Shown here in pieces: positions 53,768 to 62,758 of a stretch of 64,000 nucleotides of DNA. The DNA is taken from positions 3,968,001 to 4,032,000 of the forward strand of contig NZ_CP145605.1 in the NCBI RefSeq assembly GCF_036884255.1. The letters are read 5' to 3'. The notes under the pieces were generated by a model. The model was given only the letters and a program-made list of their open reading frames with translations. It was not told where the DNA came from and made no database searches. This DNA is from Paenibacillus tundrae (GTDB lineage: Bacteria > Bacillota > Bacilli > Paenibacillales > Paenibacillaceae). A program made the translations under genes and the position numbers. How positions within the stretch are numbered: the first letter of the stretch is position 1; every line of letters starts with the position of its first letter.

Positions 53768-54115
53768 CTATATATTTTGCGCGTAGGATTCGTTAGGCAC
53801 CTTGTTTAGCGTTACAAATAAACGAGTCTCACTGTTACCTGTATTATGGAAGGCAAATTCCGTCTCTCCTCCGCAACAGATCACGTCCTCTTGCTTGACC
53901 TCCTGTTCAACTCCATCCAGAATCATCGTTCCTGTGCCTTCAACGACCAGCAAGATAACATCTGTCCCTGGGTGTTTGTGTACCGGAAGCTGCTGACCTG
54001 GTAAAAAATGAAGTACAAATGTGACACCGCCATCGTGTCGGAATAACACCCGTTTAGTAAAGCGTTCTGCACTAAATTCTTTTACGGATTGCAATGATGT
54101 GATACTCATATTCAT
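53768..54115 (-). CDS. Small single-domain cupin
   Basis: 115 residues (113 if the ATG at 54107-54109, better spaced from GGAGG, is used). The core HKHPGTDVILLVVEGTG supplies two His; the usual Glu position is occupied by Asp or is absent. The second half has CCGGETEFAFHNTG with another His. Soluble, probably metal-binding. Its promoter carries an FNR-type TTGAT box and a palindrome at the start site, so it belongs to the anaerobic nitrogen-oxide regulon. Confidence 0.83.
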   Translation of the reverse strand: MNMSITSLQSVKEFSAERFTKRVLFRHDGGVTFVLHFLPGQQLPVHKHPGTDVILLVVEGTGTMILDGVEQEVKQEDVICCGGETEFAFHNTGNSETRLFVTLNKVPNESYAQNI

Positions 54116-54126
54116 TCATCCTCCTC

Positions 54127-54143
54127 TGTAATCTGTGATTACA
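54127..54143 (-). promoter_or_regulatory. 17-bp palindromic operator at the cupin start site
   Basis: TGTAATCTGTGATTACA is a perfect 7-3-7 palindrome lying between the predicted start site (54140) and the ribosome site. Binding there would block transcription. The repressor is unknown. GTGTAATTACAC at 53729-53740, past the gene's end, shares the TGTAAT half. Confidence 0.65.
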
Positions 54144-54146
54144 TCC

Positions 54147-54188
54147 ATCATAACGTGTTATAGCCTGAAAATCCTTGATCTAAATCAA
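54147..54188 (-). promoter_or_regulatory. FNR/NnrR-type promoter of the small cupin gene
   Basis: TTGATCTAAATCAA (54175-54188) matches the classical FNR/DNR consensus TTGAT-N4-ATCAA. TATGAT (54147-54152, minus strand) is a near-consensus -10. Start near 54140 is 41.5 bp from the box centre. The box is embedded in a larger hairpin (54160-54203, ATAGCCTG/CAGGCTAT) that may end the upstream operon. Confidence 0.75.
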
Positions 54189-54262
54189 GAAATCCCAGGC
54201 TATGTGAATGACTATCCCGATATTTAAGTCTGATCTTATTGTAGGTATACAAAATGGAGACA

Positions 54263-55282
54263 TTATACGACTAACTGCCCTCGTTTATCCGCAAGATTAA
54301 TGGTCGCCTCCACACCTGAATTAAATTCAAGAAAATCCTGTTCAACACCATCGCTGAATATTACTCCATCTTCTGGCATCTGGGATACCATCCGTAAGGG
54401 TTGGTTCGCATGGATCTGTCCAAACACAACATTGGCGGCTGTTGTACGGCTAGGGAATGGCTCGCGAACAGTGAAGTAGAGGTAGGGTGCGTCCCAACCA
54501 AAATGCTCCATCCTTTGTTGTCCCCTATCCGTAGTCGTTAATTCATCGTTTGTGTTCATATGCTGCCAGGCCTCCGAGTTTACAATGCCAGTCGCACCTG
54601 CCAGCACACTTTTGAACCAGCCCGTAGAGCCCATCCCTGTGGATACGATCACACCACTAGAGGATTGCCGTTCTACGGCTGAACCAAATTGCACTTCATA
54701 ACGAGCTGAAACATGTGTCTTCCGACCAATAAACAGATCGTTGACCCCATAGAGATACTGACCATCATTCAGTTCAACTTTGGCAATCGTGACTTCTTTT
54801 AGTGAACGCCGTCTACGCATCACGTCAGGAATAATAAAGCGCAGATCCTCTACCGTAAAAGGAAGCAGCACCCCATCCCAACGCATTGGATCAGGATTAA
54901 CCCCAATAAGCGGCTGCTCTGATAGATATTTGAGTGTATTTGCAACAAGACCATCCTGACCTACAACAATGATAATATCCTGTTTACCAAATATAAAATT
55001 GGGCACATGCTCCCGATCTATCGTATGAACTCTTCCGAGCGAACCAAGAATCTGTTGCGCTTGCTTCACGGACTCCCGATAACAAGCATCCTCTGCAATA
55101 TAATCATTAAAGTCCGCCCCAAGACGTTCAATATAGAACTGTGCTTGCTGTACCGTATTATAACGAACGATCAACTCCTCCAGCCGTGTTCGTCGTTTAA
55201 TCAAAATAAGTTTATGTTCCGTTAGTCGATGCTCTTCCGTCGCTGGCATGGATGCTGACTTTTCGGTTGCCAATCGTCTCAT
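54263..55282 (-). CDS. Divergent NAD-kinase-family protein
   Basis: 339 residues. The nucleotide-binding loop is VVGQDGLVANTL (GQDG for GGDG) and the STGMGSTGW motif replaces the NAD-kinase GSTAY-type loop. The first 110 residues (RTRLEELIVRYNTVQQAQFY, GADFNDYIAED) are an extra domain. Its start overlaps the SPFH gene stop by 4 bp (ATGA), so both are translated together. Whether it phosphorylates NAD or another nucleotide is unclear. Confidence 0.82.
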   Translation of the reverse strand: MRRLATEKSASMPATEEHRLTEHKLILIKRRTRLEELIVRYNTVQQAQFYIERLGADFNDYIAEDACYRESVKQAQQILGSLGRVHTIDREHVPNFIFGKQDIIIVVGQDGLVANTLKYLSEQPLIGVNPDPMRWDGVLLPFTVEDLRFIIPDVMRRRRSLKEVTIAKVELNDGQYLYGVNDLFIGRKTHVSARYEVQFGSAVERQSSSGVIVSTGMGSTGWFKSVLAGATGIVNSEAWQHMNTNDELTTTDRGQQRMEHFGWDAPYLYFTVREPFPSRTTAANVVFGQIHANQPLRMVSQMPEDGVIFSDGVEQDFLEFNSGVEATINLADKRGQLVV

Positions 55283-56319
55283 CGTCCTCTACCCCCTTGC
55301 TCTCTATTCGAGTTAGACATCAAACCTTGCAGCAGATCAGGTGAGATATTCAGTTGTCCGATCTTACCTGCATTCTCCGCCAGTTCCTGGAATGCAATTG
55401 CAATAAGTTTATCCGAATTCATCCCCATATTCGCCATGGCCTGCAGAACGGTCGGTTCTACATCCTGCAGTGATTTCATTACAGCTGCCATTTCGTAAGC
55501 TTTGGCGTCTGCTTCTGCATTCCGATTGGCAATCGTCAGCTCAATCAGCTGTTGTTTTCGTTCTTCCATCGCTGTATTGAATTGGAGCTGCTCCTGCTCC
55601 ATCTCATTTTGCTTTTGTTTGATGGAACGTTCTGCCTGTAATTGCGTTTCTCGAATTTGCCGCTTTTTGGATTCAACTGCGATTTCCGTATTCAGTTCGT
55701 TTTCCTTCACCTTACGCTCCTGCTCGATGGACGCATTACGACGCACATATAATGCTTCATCAGCCTGACGCAAAATTTCTTCCCGAGCCTGCGCTTCCAG
55801 CGCACGCATCGTTTCTTTGTTAGGCAAAATCGCCAGAATCGATAAACTCATTAGCTCTACGCCCAGCTTCTCCAGTTCTTGGCTCTGTGCAACCTCACGT
55901 TTCATACTCGTTACAAGCCGTTCACTGGATTGTATTGCTTCCTTCAATGGCATTTGTTCTAGATGCTTCTTGGTCAAGACTTTGGCAATCGTGATCACAC
56001 GTTGATCAAGCTTACTGGGGTCATCGGAAATGTACTGATTTTTACGTAAGTTATACGTATAATTCAAGCTTTGTGTAATTTTCATGTAATCCACAATACG
56101 GTAGCTAAGTTGTCCCTGAACCGTTACGGTCTGATAATCTGCAGTTATTTCTTCGAACATAAAAGGTACTTCTACAGAGGATACAGGTAACACGACAACC
56201 GAAGTGGTTGGTTCATAATATGTGAAGGATAAACCTACGCCTTGACGCTGTACCTGACCGTTCTTCACTTTCATCACATATTCACTTGGCTGAAATTTTA
56301 CAAATCGAAATCCGAACAT
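55279..56319 (-). CDS. SPFH/band-7 domain protein
   Basis: 346 residues, start behind GGGGAATGAACC. The SPFH domain covers about 10-180 (RQGVGLSFTYYEPTTSVVVL, TVQGQLSYRIVDY). A long charged coiled coil follows (about 180-270; QERKVKENELNTEIAVESKK, QLQAERSIKQKQNEMEQEQ). There is no N-terminal TM, so it probably associates with membranes peripherally. SPFH proteins build membrane scaffolds. Coupled to the NAD-kinase-like gene. Confidence 0.88.
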   Translation of the reverse strand: MFGFRFVKFQPSEYVMKVKNGQVQRQGVGLSFTYYEPTTSVVVLPVSSVEVPFMFEEITADYQTVTVQGQLSYRIVDYMKITQSLNYTYNLRKNQYISDDPSKLDQRVITIAKVLTKKHLEQMPLKEAIQSSERLVTSMKREVAQSQELEKLGVELMSLSILAILPNKETMRALEAQAREEILRQADEALYVRRNASIEQERKVKENELNTEIAVESKKRQIRETQLQAERSIKQKQNEMEQEQLQFNTAMEERKQQLIELTIANRNAEADAKAYEMAAVMKSLQDVEPTVLQAMANMGMNSDKLIAIAFQELAENAGKIGQLNISPDLLQGLMSNSNREQGGRGR

Positions 56320-56472
56320 GGTTCATTCCCCATTTCCAATATAGTCATAATGATATTATCGAAATGATAACAAACAAATTTGTTAATGTCAATATGACAT
56401 TAATGATTTTTGGATTTCTTTTTTTGAGGTAGGAAAATACATCTAATAGAGATAGAGATACATTGTCTGGAC

Positions 56473-56502
56473 AAAAAAAGATCGAGTCTTATGACCCGAT
56501 CT
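56473..56502 (-). terminator. Terminator of the galactanase gene
   Basis: AGATCGGGTC pairs with GACTCGATCT (one mismatch), followed by seven T residues on the minus strand. Confidence 0.87.
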
Positions 56503-56519
56503 CTCCTGCTTACATGTTA

Positions 56520-59500
56520 TTATTCTGCATACAGCTGTTCCATCAGTCTCGCGACTGCAACAGCACCTTGTGCACGATTAGCCGTTTGTTTAGGCGCAAA
56601 CGTACCATCTGCCATGCCATTTAATAGTCCAAGTTGCTGCATCGACGCTACAGCTTCTCTTGCATACCCAGCAATGGCTGTATGATCTTCAAATGTATTC
56701 CCTTCTTGCGCCGTAGGAGCTGCTGTATCCGTTTCTTGCTTCAAAGATTGCAAAGCACGATTCAGCATAACCGCCATATCTTCTCTGGAAACAGGCTCAT
56801 TCGCGCCAAAGGTTCCATCTGCTCGGCCTTGGATTATATTCATCTGCACACCGATTCGCACCGCATCTGCATACCATTGACCTTCCTTCACATCTGTTGG
56901 AGTCTGCACACTTGCTTCTGGCAGGCGTGAATCTCCCATTCCTTTAATGATCATTTGCAAAAATTGTGCACGTGTCAGGTTACCATCTGGAACAAAGCTT
57001 GTGGCATTCATGCCATTGATAATCCCTTTACCATAGAGGTTCTGCACCTCTGGTTTCGCCCAATGATGATTTTGCAAATCGTTTAACGGAACTTGAACTT
57101 CAGTAATGACGAAACTTCCGGATTGTGTAGGCTTGAACGCAATGCTTTCGTTCTTGTCATTCGCTACAGAGTACATTACCGGCTTCATCTCACCATTCTC
57201 CGATAGCGATTGTACAATTCGAACGGTATCGCTTCCTTGAAGCTCGCCTTCATTGGACATGACGACTTCAATCGCTCTATCTGTCCACGCCATTGGCTTC
57301 CCATTCATCAATACATTAACGTTAAGGATGGATCGGTTACCGATGGCTGCTTTTTGTGATTCCGTTAAAGCTATATTTGATCCTTCAGACACCTCAACAT
57401 CAAAGGTTCCGGCAGTTTGTTCATCTTGTAACGGAATAGAGTTCAGTGGAATGCGAATTGATGTCTGTCCTACTATTAGATCTAGTGACTTAATCGTCTG
57501 CGAACGCACCCATTCTGCAAGTTGATTCGTGTCTAATTGGAACGATACAGCTTTGGAGTTGTCAGGTAGATTAGCAATGAGCTTTAACTGATGTTCTCCT
57601 GCACCCATCGATTGAATCGCTTCGTTTAATTGCTGTGCAGTCGGACGAATCGAATAGTGTCCATTACCTGTTAAGATACCCTCTACAGTAATCGCGCCTT
57701 TCTCAGGTCGACTATTTGTGTCAGCCGGTGTCACACCATTGGAATTTCCCGTTGATGGAACCGATCCTGAACTGGACGGTTGTGACGGTTGTGATGGTTC
57801 ACTTGGCTGTGATGGTTGAGACGGCTGCGAAGGCTGCCCCGAGCCAGGAGTAGCGTCTTGCCGTTCGAGTTTATGCATCGCAGCCTTTAACTCTTCATTA
57901 GCAGTGCTAGCATCTTGCACGGACGCTTCTTCATCTTGGATAATAGACTTCGCGTGCACAAGCGCCTTGCTGAACTCATTCCAGCTTGCTAATGTATAAT
58001 CATTTTGTTGCAGTTTGGCTACTGAATTCACGGTTGTTTCGAGAGCCGATTTATCTGCTGGGAACGTACCATATGCTTCAAAATCCATAAACCCTACCCA
58101 TTCTGGTCCCGCTGTTATCGTAACCTTAATATAACGTGCTTGTGTCTGATCAGGGAGAACGTGTCTTGGCCCAGTTGAAACAATAACATCACTTGTTGTG
58201 TCCACGACTTTTACGTATTTACTACCATCTTTAGAGACCTCAATCTTGTACTTAATACCACCACTCCACATCGACATTTCAATCGTGCGGACAGACGCAA
58301 CCTCACCCAGGTCTACTTCCCACCAGCTATCTACGCTCTGATCAGTCCCCCATGACGTCGTTGTATTTCCGTCAATCGCTCCTTCTGGTGAATTCGCTTG
58401 TCCCCCACCTGTTCCAGCACTTGAAGAAGCCGTCGCTGTCTTATGAGTTGCTAGAGCTTGCAGGCGAACAAGACTTTGATTGGCCTGTTGCAATGTTTCC
58501 AAAGCTTGATTAACCTCAGATTGCACTGCACTTTGCTTATCTCTCACAACGATTGCAGCCTGCAACGCATCCATTAGCGTCTTCCAGCTTCGATGGGTAT
58601 ACGATGATACATTCTGCTGCTGCATCTCACCAATCAGCAACGTTAATTTGGTTTTGTCTACATCAGATAGTCCGCTAATGGCTTCATGTAAACGTTTCTC
58701 CGCCGCATCTACGTCAGTCTGGGTCGCTCTAGGATCTGATAGAACCTGACTCGCATGTGCAAGCGCCTTAGTAAAAATCCCCCATGTGACCGCTGACCAA
58801 TCCGATTCCTTGTATGTCCGGGCTTCTATTACCTTAGCTTCGAGCAACGCTCGATTCGCAGGGATTACTTCCATTGAATCCATGACTTGCTTAAGGGACT
58901 CGGTTGCAGCATTCGTTTCTTCTTGCGTTACGCCTGCTGATGTATATGCCATACGGTATACAGACTTAGCAGCTTCAATCGCTGGTGCGAGTAATTGCCA
59001 GCTCTCTTCTTCGAAATCTGCGGCTACCAAACCTTGTGCGCGTGTAATTGCAGCAGATAAATGCTGACGATCTGCAGGAACATTCTGCATTCCGCGTTTA
59101 TACACATCAAGGGATGGCAGTGCACGTCCTTCTAAGGAATATCCTCCGTTCCCAGGGAATTCATCGTAGTCGAACATCGCTTGATTTTCCCAAGCATCCC
59201 CTTCGGAAGCAATCCAGCCCACTCCAGCAGGAATCCATGCTGGCTCCCAATAGAAGAACCCAGCCCCACGACCTTCGGGCACTTCGGCAATCAAGTCCAT
59301 GATGCCAGCAATGGCGTCATATTGACCTTGCACTGTTGCTGGGAATGTCGCGCCTCCGATATTTAACTTGTCCGGGCCGCCAATAATATTGCCATGAGCA
59401 TCACCATTTTTGAAGGAAAATGGATACGATGTTTCAGCAATAACGACATCTTTTTTGTATTTCTGGGATACTCGGTTCATCGTTTCCTGTACATCTGCGA

Positions 59501-60908
59501 ACGTACCGTGCCAGAACGGATAATAAGAGAGACCAATAACATCATAATCCAGTTTTCCTTTCTCCAATTCACCGAAGTAGGTATCGAACATATCCGCTTG
59601 TCCACCTTCAGCCAGATGGATCATAATCTGAACGTGCTGATCTCCTTCGAGGTCACGTACAGCATCAACACCACGCTGTAGCAGAGCCACATTTTCCGTC
59701 TGATTCACTGTACTCACGTATCCATTAAGCACACCGCTGTTAATCTCGTTACCAATCTGCACCATGTCTGGCATGGCACCTTCTTCCTTCATTTCACCAA
59801 CAACCTCATACGTATAATCGTATACAGCCTGCTTCAACTGATCGAAGGTCAGATCTTCCCATGCTTTGGGACGTAGCTGCTGACCCGGATGCGCCCACTC
59901 ATCCGAGTAATGGAAATCGAGCAGGATTTTCATGCCCTTTTCTTTCACTCGCTTGGCTAAACGGATGACATCTTCTTTATCGTTATAGCCTCCTGATTTC
60001 TGTGGATCATTCCACAAGCGAATACGGACATAATTCACACCACGGTCTTTAAGAATATCTAGCAAGTCCCTTTCGGTACCGTTACTGTCGAGGAATTTAC
60101 CCTTCTTGTCTTCAATGGCCGTTAACGTGGAGATATCGACACCTCTGATAAAATCATCCTGATATCCTTGTACCGTTACCGAAGCGGTAGGTTGAATTGT
60201 TGCACCTTCCACATGACCGTTTACACTGAATGTGTTAGCCAACTGATATTGTTCAGGGTCAATATGATCCCAGACTACAGCTACATTCCCTGATTGATCC
60301 GCACCATATTGTGCCCGAATCTCTGTAGGTAAGACAGGCGCACCACCAATGATTGTCGTGATATTCACGGCATCATAAGCTGTAATATTTTCTGGCTCAC
60401 GTCCTTCTTGTTGTCCAAAAATACGAATCTCGGACAGCGTTGGCCATGCCCCCTGTTGATCATAAAATGGAATAGTCACTTTTACATATCGAACTAGATC
60501 GGTTTGAAAGTCAAAATTGAGCTGCTGCTCTGTTGTTTCTTCTCTATGAGTAGCTACTTGCTCCCAATTCTCCCCATCCAATGATACCTCAACATCAAGA
60601 TGAATCTTCTTTTGTTCTTTCAATACAATCTCTGCCCCGTTTAAGCGAAACTCTCCGTCCAGATCAATTTCGATCCATTGAGGAGCCTCTTCCGTAGCTT
60701 TTTCTTTTGCGCTCCAATGTGTATCCATCTTCCCATCTACTAAATGGTCTTTACTACTCTCCCATTCCAAGTATTCGGTGCTAACCGTCACCTCTTTATT
60801 CAATGCTACATTCACCTTCGTTGCCGCGTCTGCCGGCTGAACCAACAAACCTAGCTCACAAAATAACAGTAGCAACACAAGGCAACCACTTATGTACCTC
60901 TTGTTCAC
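56520..60908 (-). CDS. Cell-surface endo-beta-1,4-galactanase (GH53) with SLH anchor
   Basis: 1462 residues, GTG start behind GGGGGAG. A signal peptide ends near residue 29 (ADA-ATK). Then come a discoidin/F5-8C carbohydrate-binding domain (about 35-165), an Ig-like domain, a GH53 catalytic domain (about 250-610) with acid/base Glu in QIGNEINSG and nucleophile Glu in VIAETSYPF, several FIVAR repeats, a second discoidin domain, a Pro/Ser/Gln linker (PSQPSQPSEPS) and three C-terminal SLH domains. It degrades arabinogalactan side chains of pectin at the cell surface. A cre-like site lies upstream. Confidence 0.95.
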   Translation of the reverse strand: MNKRYISGCLVLLLLFCELGLLVQPADAATKVNVALNKEVTVSTEYLEWESSKDHLVDGKMDTHWSAKEKATEEAPQWIEIDLDGEFRLNGAEIVLKEQKKIHLDVEVSLDGENWEQVATHREETTEQQLNFDFQTDLVRYVKVTIPFYDQQGAWPTLSEIRIFGQQEGREPENITAYDAVNITTIIGGAPVLPTEIRAQYGADQSGNVAVVWDHIDPEQYQLANTFSVNGHVEGATIQPTASVTVQGYQDDFIRGVDISTLTAIEDKKGKFLDSNGTERDLLDILKDRGVNYVRIRLWNDPQKSGGYNDKEDVIRLAKRVKEKGMKILLDFHYSDEWAHPGQQLRPKAWEDLTFDQLKQAVYDYTYEVVGEMKEEGAMPDMVQIGNEINSGVLNGYVSTVNQTENVALLQRGVDAVRDLEGDQHVQIMIHLAEGGQADMFDTYFGELEKGKLDYDVIGLSYYPFWHGTFADVQETMNRVSQKYKKDVVIAETSYPFSFKNGDAHGNIIGGPDKLNIGGATFPATVQGQYDAIAGIMDLIAEVPEGRGAGFFYWEPAWIPAGVGWIASEGDAWENQAMFDYDEFPGNGGYSLEGRALPSLDVYKRGMQNVPADRQHLSAAITRAQGLVAADFEEESWQLLAPAIEAAKSVYRMAYTSAGVTQEETNAATESLKQVMDSMEVIPANRALLEAKVIEARTYKESDWSAVTWGIFTKALAHASQVLSDPRATQTDVDAAEKRLHEAISGLSDVDKTKLTLLIGEMQQQNVSSYTHRSWKTLMDALQAAIVVRDKQSAVQSEVNQALETLQQANQSLVRLQALATHKTATASSSAGTGGGQANSPEGAIDGNTTTSWGTDQSVDSWWEVDLGEVASVRTIEMSMWSGGIKYKIEVSKDGSKYVKVVDTTSDVIVSTGPRHVLPDQTQARYIKVTITAGPEWVGFMDFEAYGTFPADKSALETTVNSVAKLQQNDYTLASWNEFSKALVHAKSIIQDEEASVQDASTANEELKAAMHKLERQDATPGSGQPSQPSQPSQPSEPSQPSQPSSSGSVPSTGNSNGVTPADTNSRPEKGAITVEGILTGNGHYSIRPTAQQLNEAIQSMGAGEHQLKLIANLPDNSKAVSFQLDTNQLAEWVRSQTIKSLDLIVGQTSIRIPLNSIPLQDEQTAGTFDVEVSEGSNIALTESQKAAIGNRSILNVNVLMNGKPMAWTDRAIEVVMSNEGELQGSDTVRIVQSLSENGEMKPVMYSVANDKNESIAFKPTQSGSFVITEVQVPLNDLQNHHWAKPEVQNLYGKGIINGMNATSFVPDGNLTRAQFLQMIIKGMGDSRLPEASVQTPTDVKEGQWYADAVRIGVQMNIIQGRADGTFGANEPVSREDMAVMLNRALQSLKQETDTAAPTAQEGNTFEDHTAIAGYAREAVASMQQLGLLNGMADGTFAPKQTANRAQGAVAVARLMEQLYAE

Positions 60909-60969
60909 TCTTGATCTCCCCCTTTTTATCGTTGTAAATCGATCAATGAATGCGTTTAACCTTTTTTAT

Positions 60970-60983
60970 TGTAAGCGCTTCAG
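60970..60983 (-). promoter_or_regulatory. cre-like CcpA site upstream of the galactanase gene
   Basis: TGTAAGCGCTTCAG fits the CcpA consensus at 12 of 14 positions, 62 bp before the start codon. This suggests carbon catabolite repression, usual for polysaccharidases. Confidence 0.6.
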
Positions 60984-61092
60984 GTTGATAGACGACACGG
61001 TATAATCCAAAGGAAACAGCAGTTTTTTTAACAAATTGTGTGTCGCAACTAGTTCAGCACATCCTGGTCGCCTTGTTAGAATTAATAGACAG

Positions 61093-61139
61093 CAAAAAGA
61101 ATCTGTTCCGCTACCCTCAGGTAGAACAGAACAGATTCG
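61093..61139 (-). terminator. Terminator after the yceI-like gene
   Basis: GAATCTGTTC pairs with GAACAGATTC, then a T run on the minus strand. Confidence 0.87.
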
Positions 61140-61162
61140 CTTTTGTGCCATTGATGCTTTTC

Positions 61163-61879
61163 TTATTTCGTGAGTTTCAACTCCAACTGTAGCTTAATGT
61201 CATTCTCTGTTGAGAGAACAACAGAGTGAGGGTTTTCCATACCGAAGTCTTCGAACGTTACCATTGAAGTCGCAGACAACAATACCTGATCATTGTCATA
61301 CGCAGCTTTTGCATCAAAAGTGACTTCTTTTTCAACACCTTTTACAGTCAATGTTCCATTCATTTTCACATCAACCGTCTGACCTACAGGCCATTCCGCT
61401 GGTAGACCTTCAAATGAGGTAGCTGTAAACGTTGCTTGAGGGTATGTAGCAATATCGAAGAAATCCGCTTCTTTCACATGTCCGTCGCGCTGGCCGTTGC
61501 CAGAGTCAATACCGTCCATCTCAATCTGTCCTTCTGCTTTCATCTGCGATGCGTCATCTACATTGATTGTCCATTTACCAGATACCTGCTCGTCCACAAA
61601 ATTGACGGTTTCCTGTGAAGTTGTTACAGAGAAATATACTTTTGAGCCTTCGCTGATGTTCCAGTCTCCATTCAATTGCTCTGCGCCAACAACATCATTC
61701 GCTACAGGCGTTCCTGTGCTATCTACTGCTGTGGTTGATGTTGCTGTACTTGCAGGGAGCACTTGCTCGATTTCGACGTTGTTGCCGAGGTAACTATTGG
61801 TGAGATAGTATCCTCCACCCCCGAAAATAGCCACTGCGGCTACTCCTGTAATAATCCATGTTTTTGTCTTCTTGTTCAT
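61163..61879 (-). CDS. Membrane-anchored YceI-family protein
   Basis: 238 residues behind GGAGGAAAAATAA. One N-terminal TM (WIITGVAAVAIFGGGGYYL), a Thr/Ser-rich spacer (about 40-65), then a YceI domain with SEGSKVYFSVTT, VNFVDEQVSGKWTINVDD and TLTVKGVEKEVTFDAKA. YceI lipocalin-like proteins bind isoprenoids or other lipids. Located next to and divergent from a two-component system, which may regulate it. Confidence 0.92.
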   Translation of the reverse strand: MNKKTKTWIITGVAAVAIFGGGGYYLTNSYLGNNVEIEQVLPASTATSTTAVDSTGTPVANDVVGAEQLNGDWNISEGSKVYFSVTTSQETVNFVDEQVSGKWTINVDDASQMKAEGQIEMDGIDSGNGQRDGHVKEADFFDIATYPQATFTATSFEGLPAEWPVGQTVDVKMNGTLTVKGVEKEVTFDAKAAYDNDQVLLSATSMVTFEDFGMENPHSVVLSTENDIKLQLELKLTK

Positions 61880-62071
61880 TTATTTTTCCTCCAGTACATT
61901 ATTGGTTAGGTTACTTGTTGATATGGATAATATCAGCCCAATGTGTCAGGAAGAAGTCAAACAAGAACATGTTACAATTTTTTTTGAATCCTCTAATACA
62001 GGATTGGCATTATGCGCTTGCTCATGTAAAATCAGTACACAAGCTTCTGAAGTGAAAGGAGACCGCTTTTC

Positions 62072-62758
62072 TTGAAATCCATACTCATCGTCGAAGATGA
62101 GCAAGCCATTGCCCGGGTATTGGCTGCTTATCTGAGAAAAGCAGAATTCGAGGTGCATCATGCAGCAGATGGCCCCACTGCACTTAACCTTTTCGAATCC
62201 GTAAATCCTTCCCTTGTATTACTTGATGTAATGCTACCTGGAATGGACGGATGGGATCTGCTGCGCATTATTCGTGAAAAAAGTGCTTGTCCTGTGATCA
62301 TGCTAACCGCACTGGATGACATCCGAGATCGTCTCAATGGACTAAATGCCGGTGCTGACGATTATATGAGCAAACCATTTGTTCCCGAAGAGGTGGTTGC
62401 CAGAGTTAATGCTGTGCTGCGACGTAACCCTCATTACACTTCGGGTGGTGAAGATAAACGCTGTTACGGCAATCTCGTTATTGATCTCGCTGCCAAGCAG
62501 GTATTGCTTAACGGCGCCGAGGTTGCACTCACGCCACGCGACCTATCATTACTTATATTTCTATCTGAATATCCAAATCGTACATTTACAAGAGATCATC
62601 TGATCGAACAAGTGTGGGGCATGGACTATGATGGCAGTGATCGTGCTGTAGATTTATCAATTAAACGACTACGTCAGGCACTCTCTCACTGGTTGCCAGA
62701 GACTGGAGAAATTCGGACGTTGCGAGGAATGGGGTATCAATTTTGGATCGCAAACTGA
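62072..62758 (+). CDS. OmpR-family response regulator
   Basis: 228 residues from TTG at 62072 behind AAAGGAG (10 bases). The receiver domain has acidic residues in VEDEQAIARVL, phospho-acceptor Asp in LLDVMLPGMDGWDLL and Lys in YMSKPF. A winged-helix output domain follows, ending RTLRGMGYQFWIAN. The kinase gene overlaps by 16 bp. Target promoters are unknown; the divergent YceI gene is a candidate. Confidence 0.93.
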   Translation: MKSILIVEDEQAIARVLAAYLRKAEFEVHHAADGPTALNLFESVNPSLVLLDVMLPGMDGWDLLRIIREKSACPVIMLTALDDIRDRLNGLNAGADDYMSKPFVPEEVVARVNAVLRRNPHYTSGGEDKRCYGNLVIDLAAKQVLLNGAEVALTPRDLSLLIFLSEYPNRTFTRDHLIEQVWGMDYDGSDRAVDLSIKRLRQALSHWLPETGEIRTLRGMGYQFWIAN

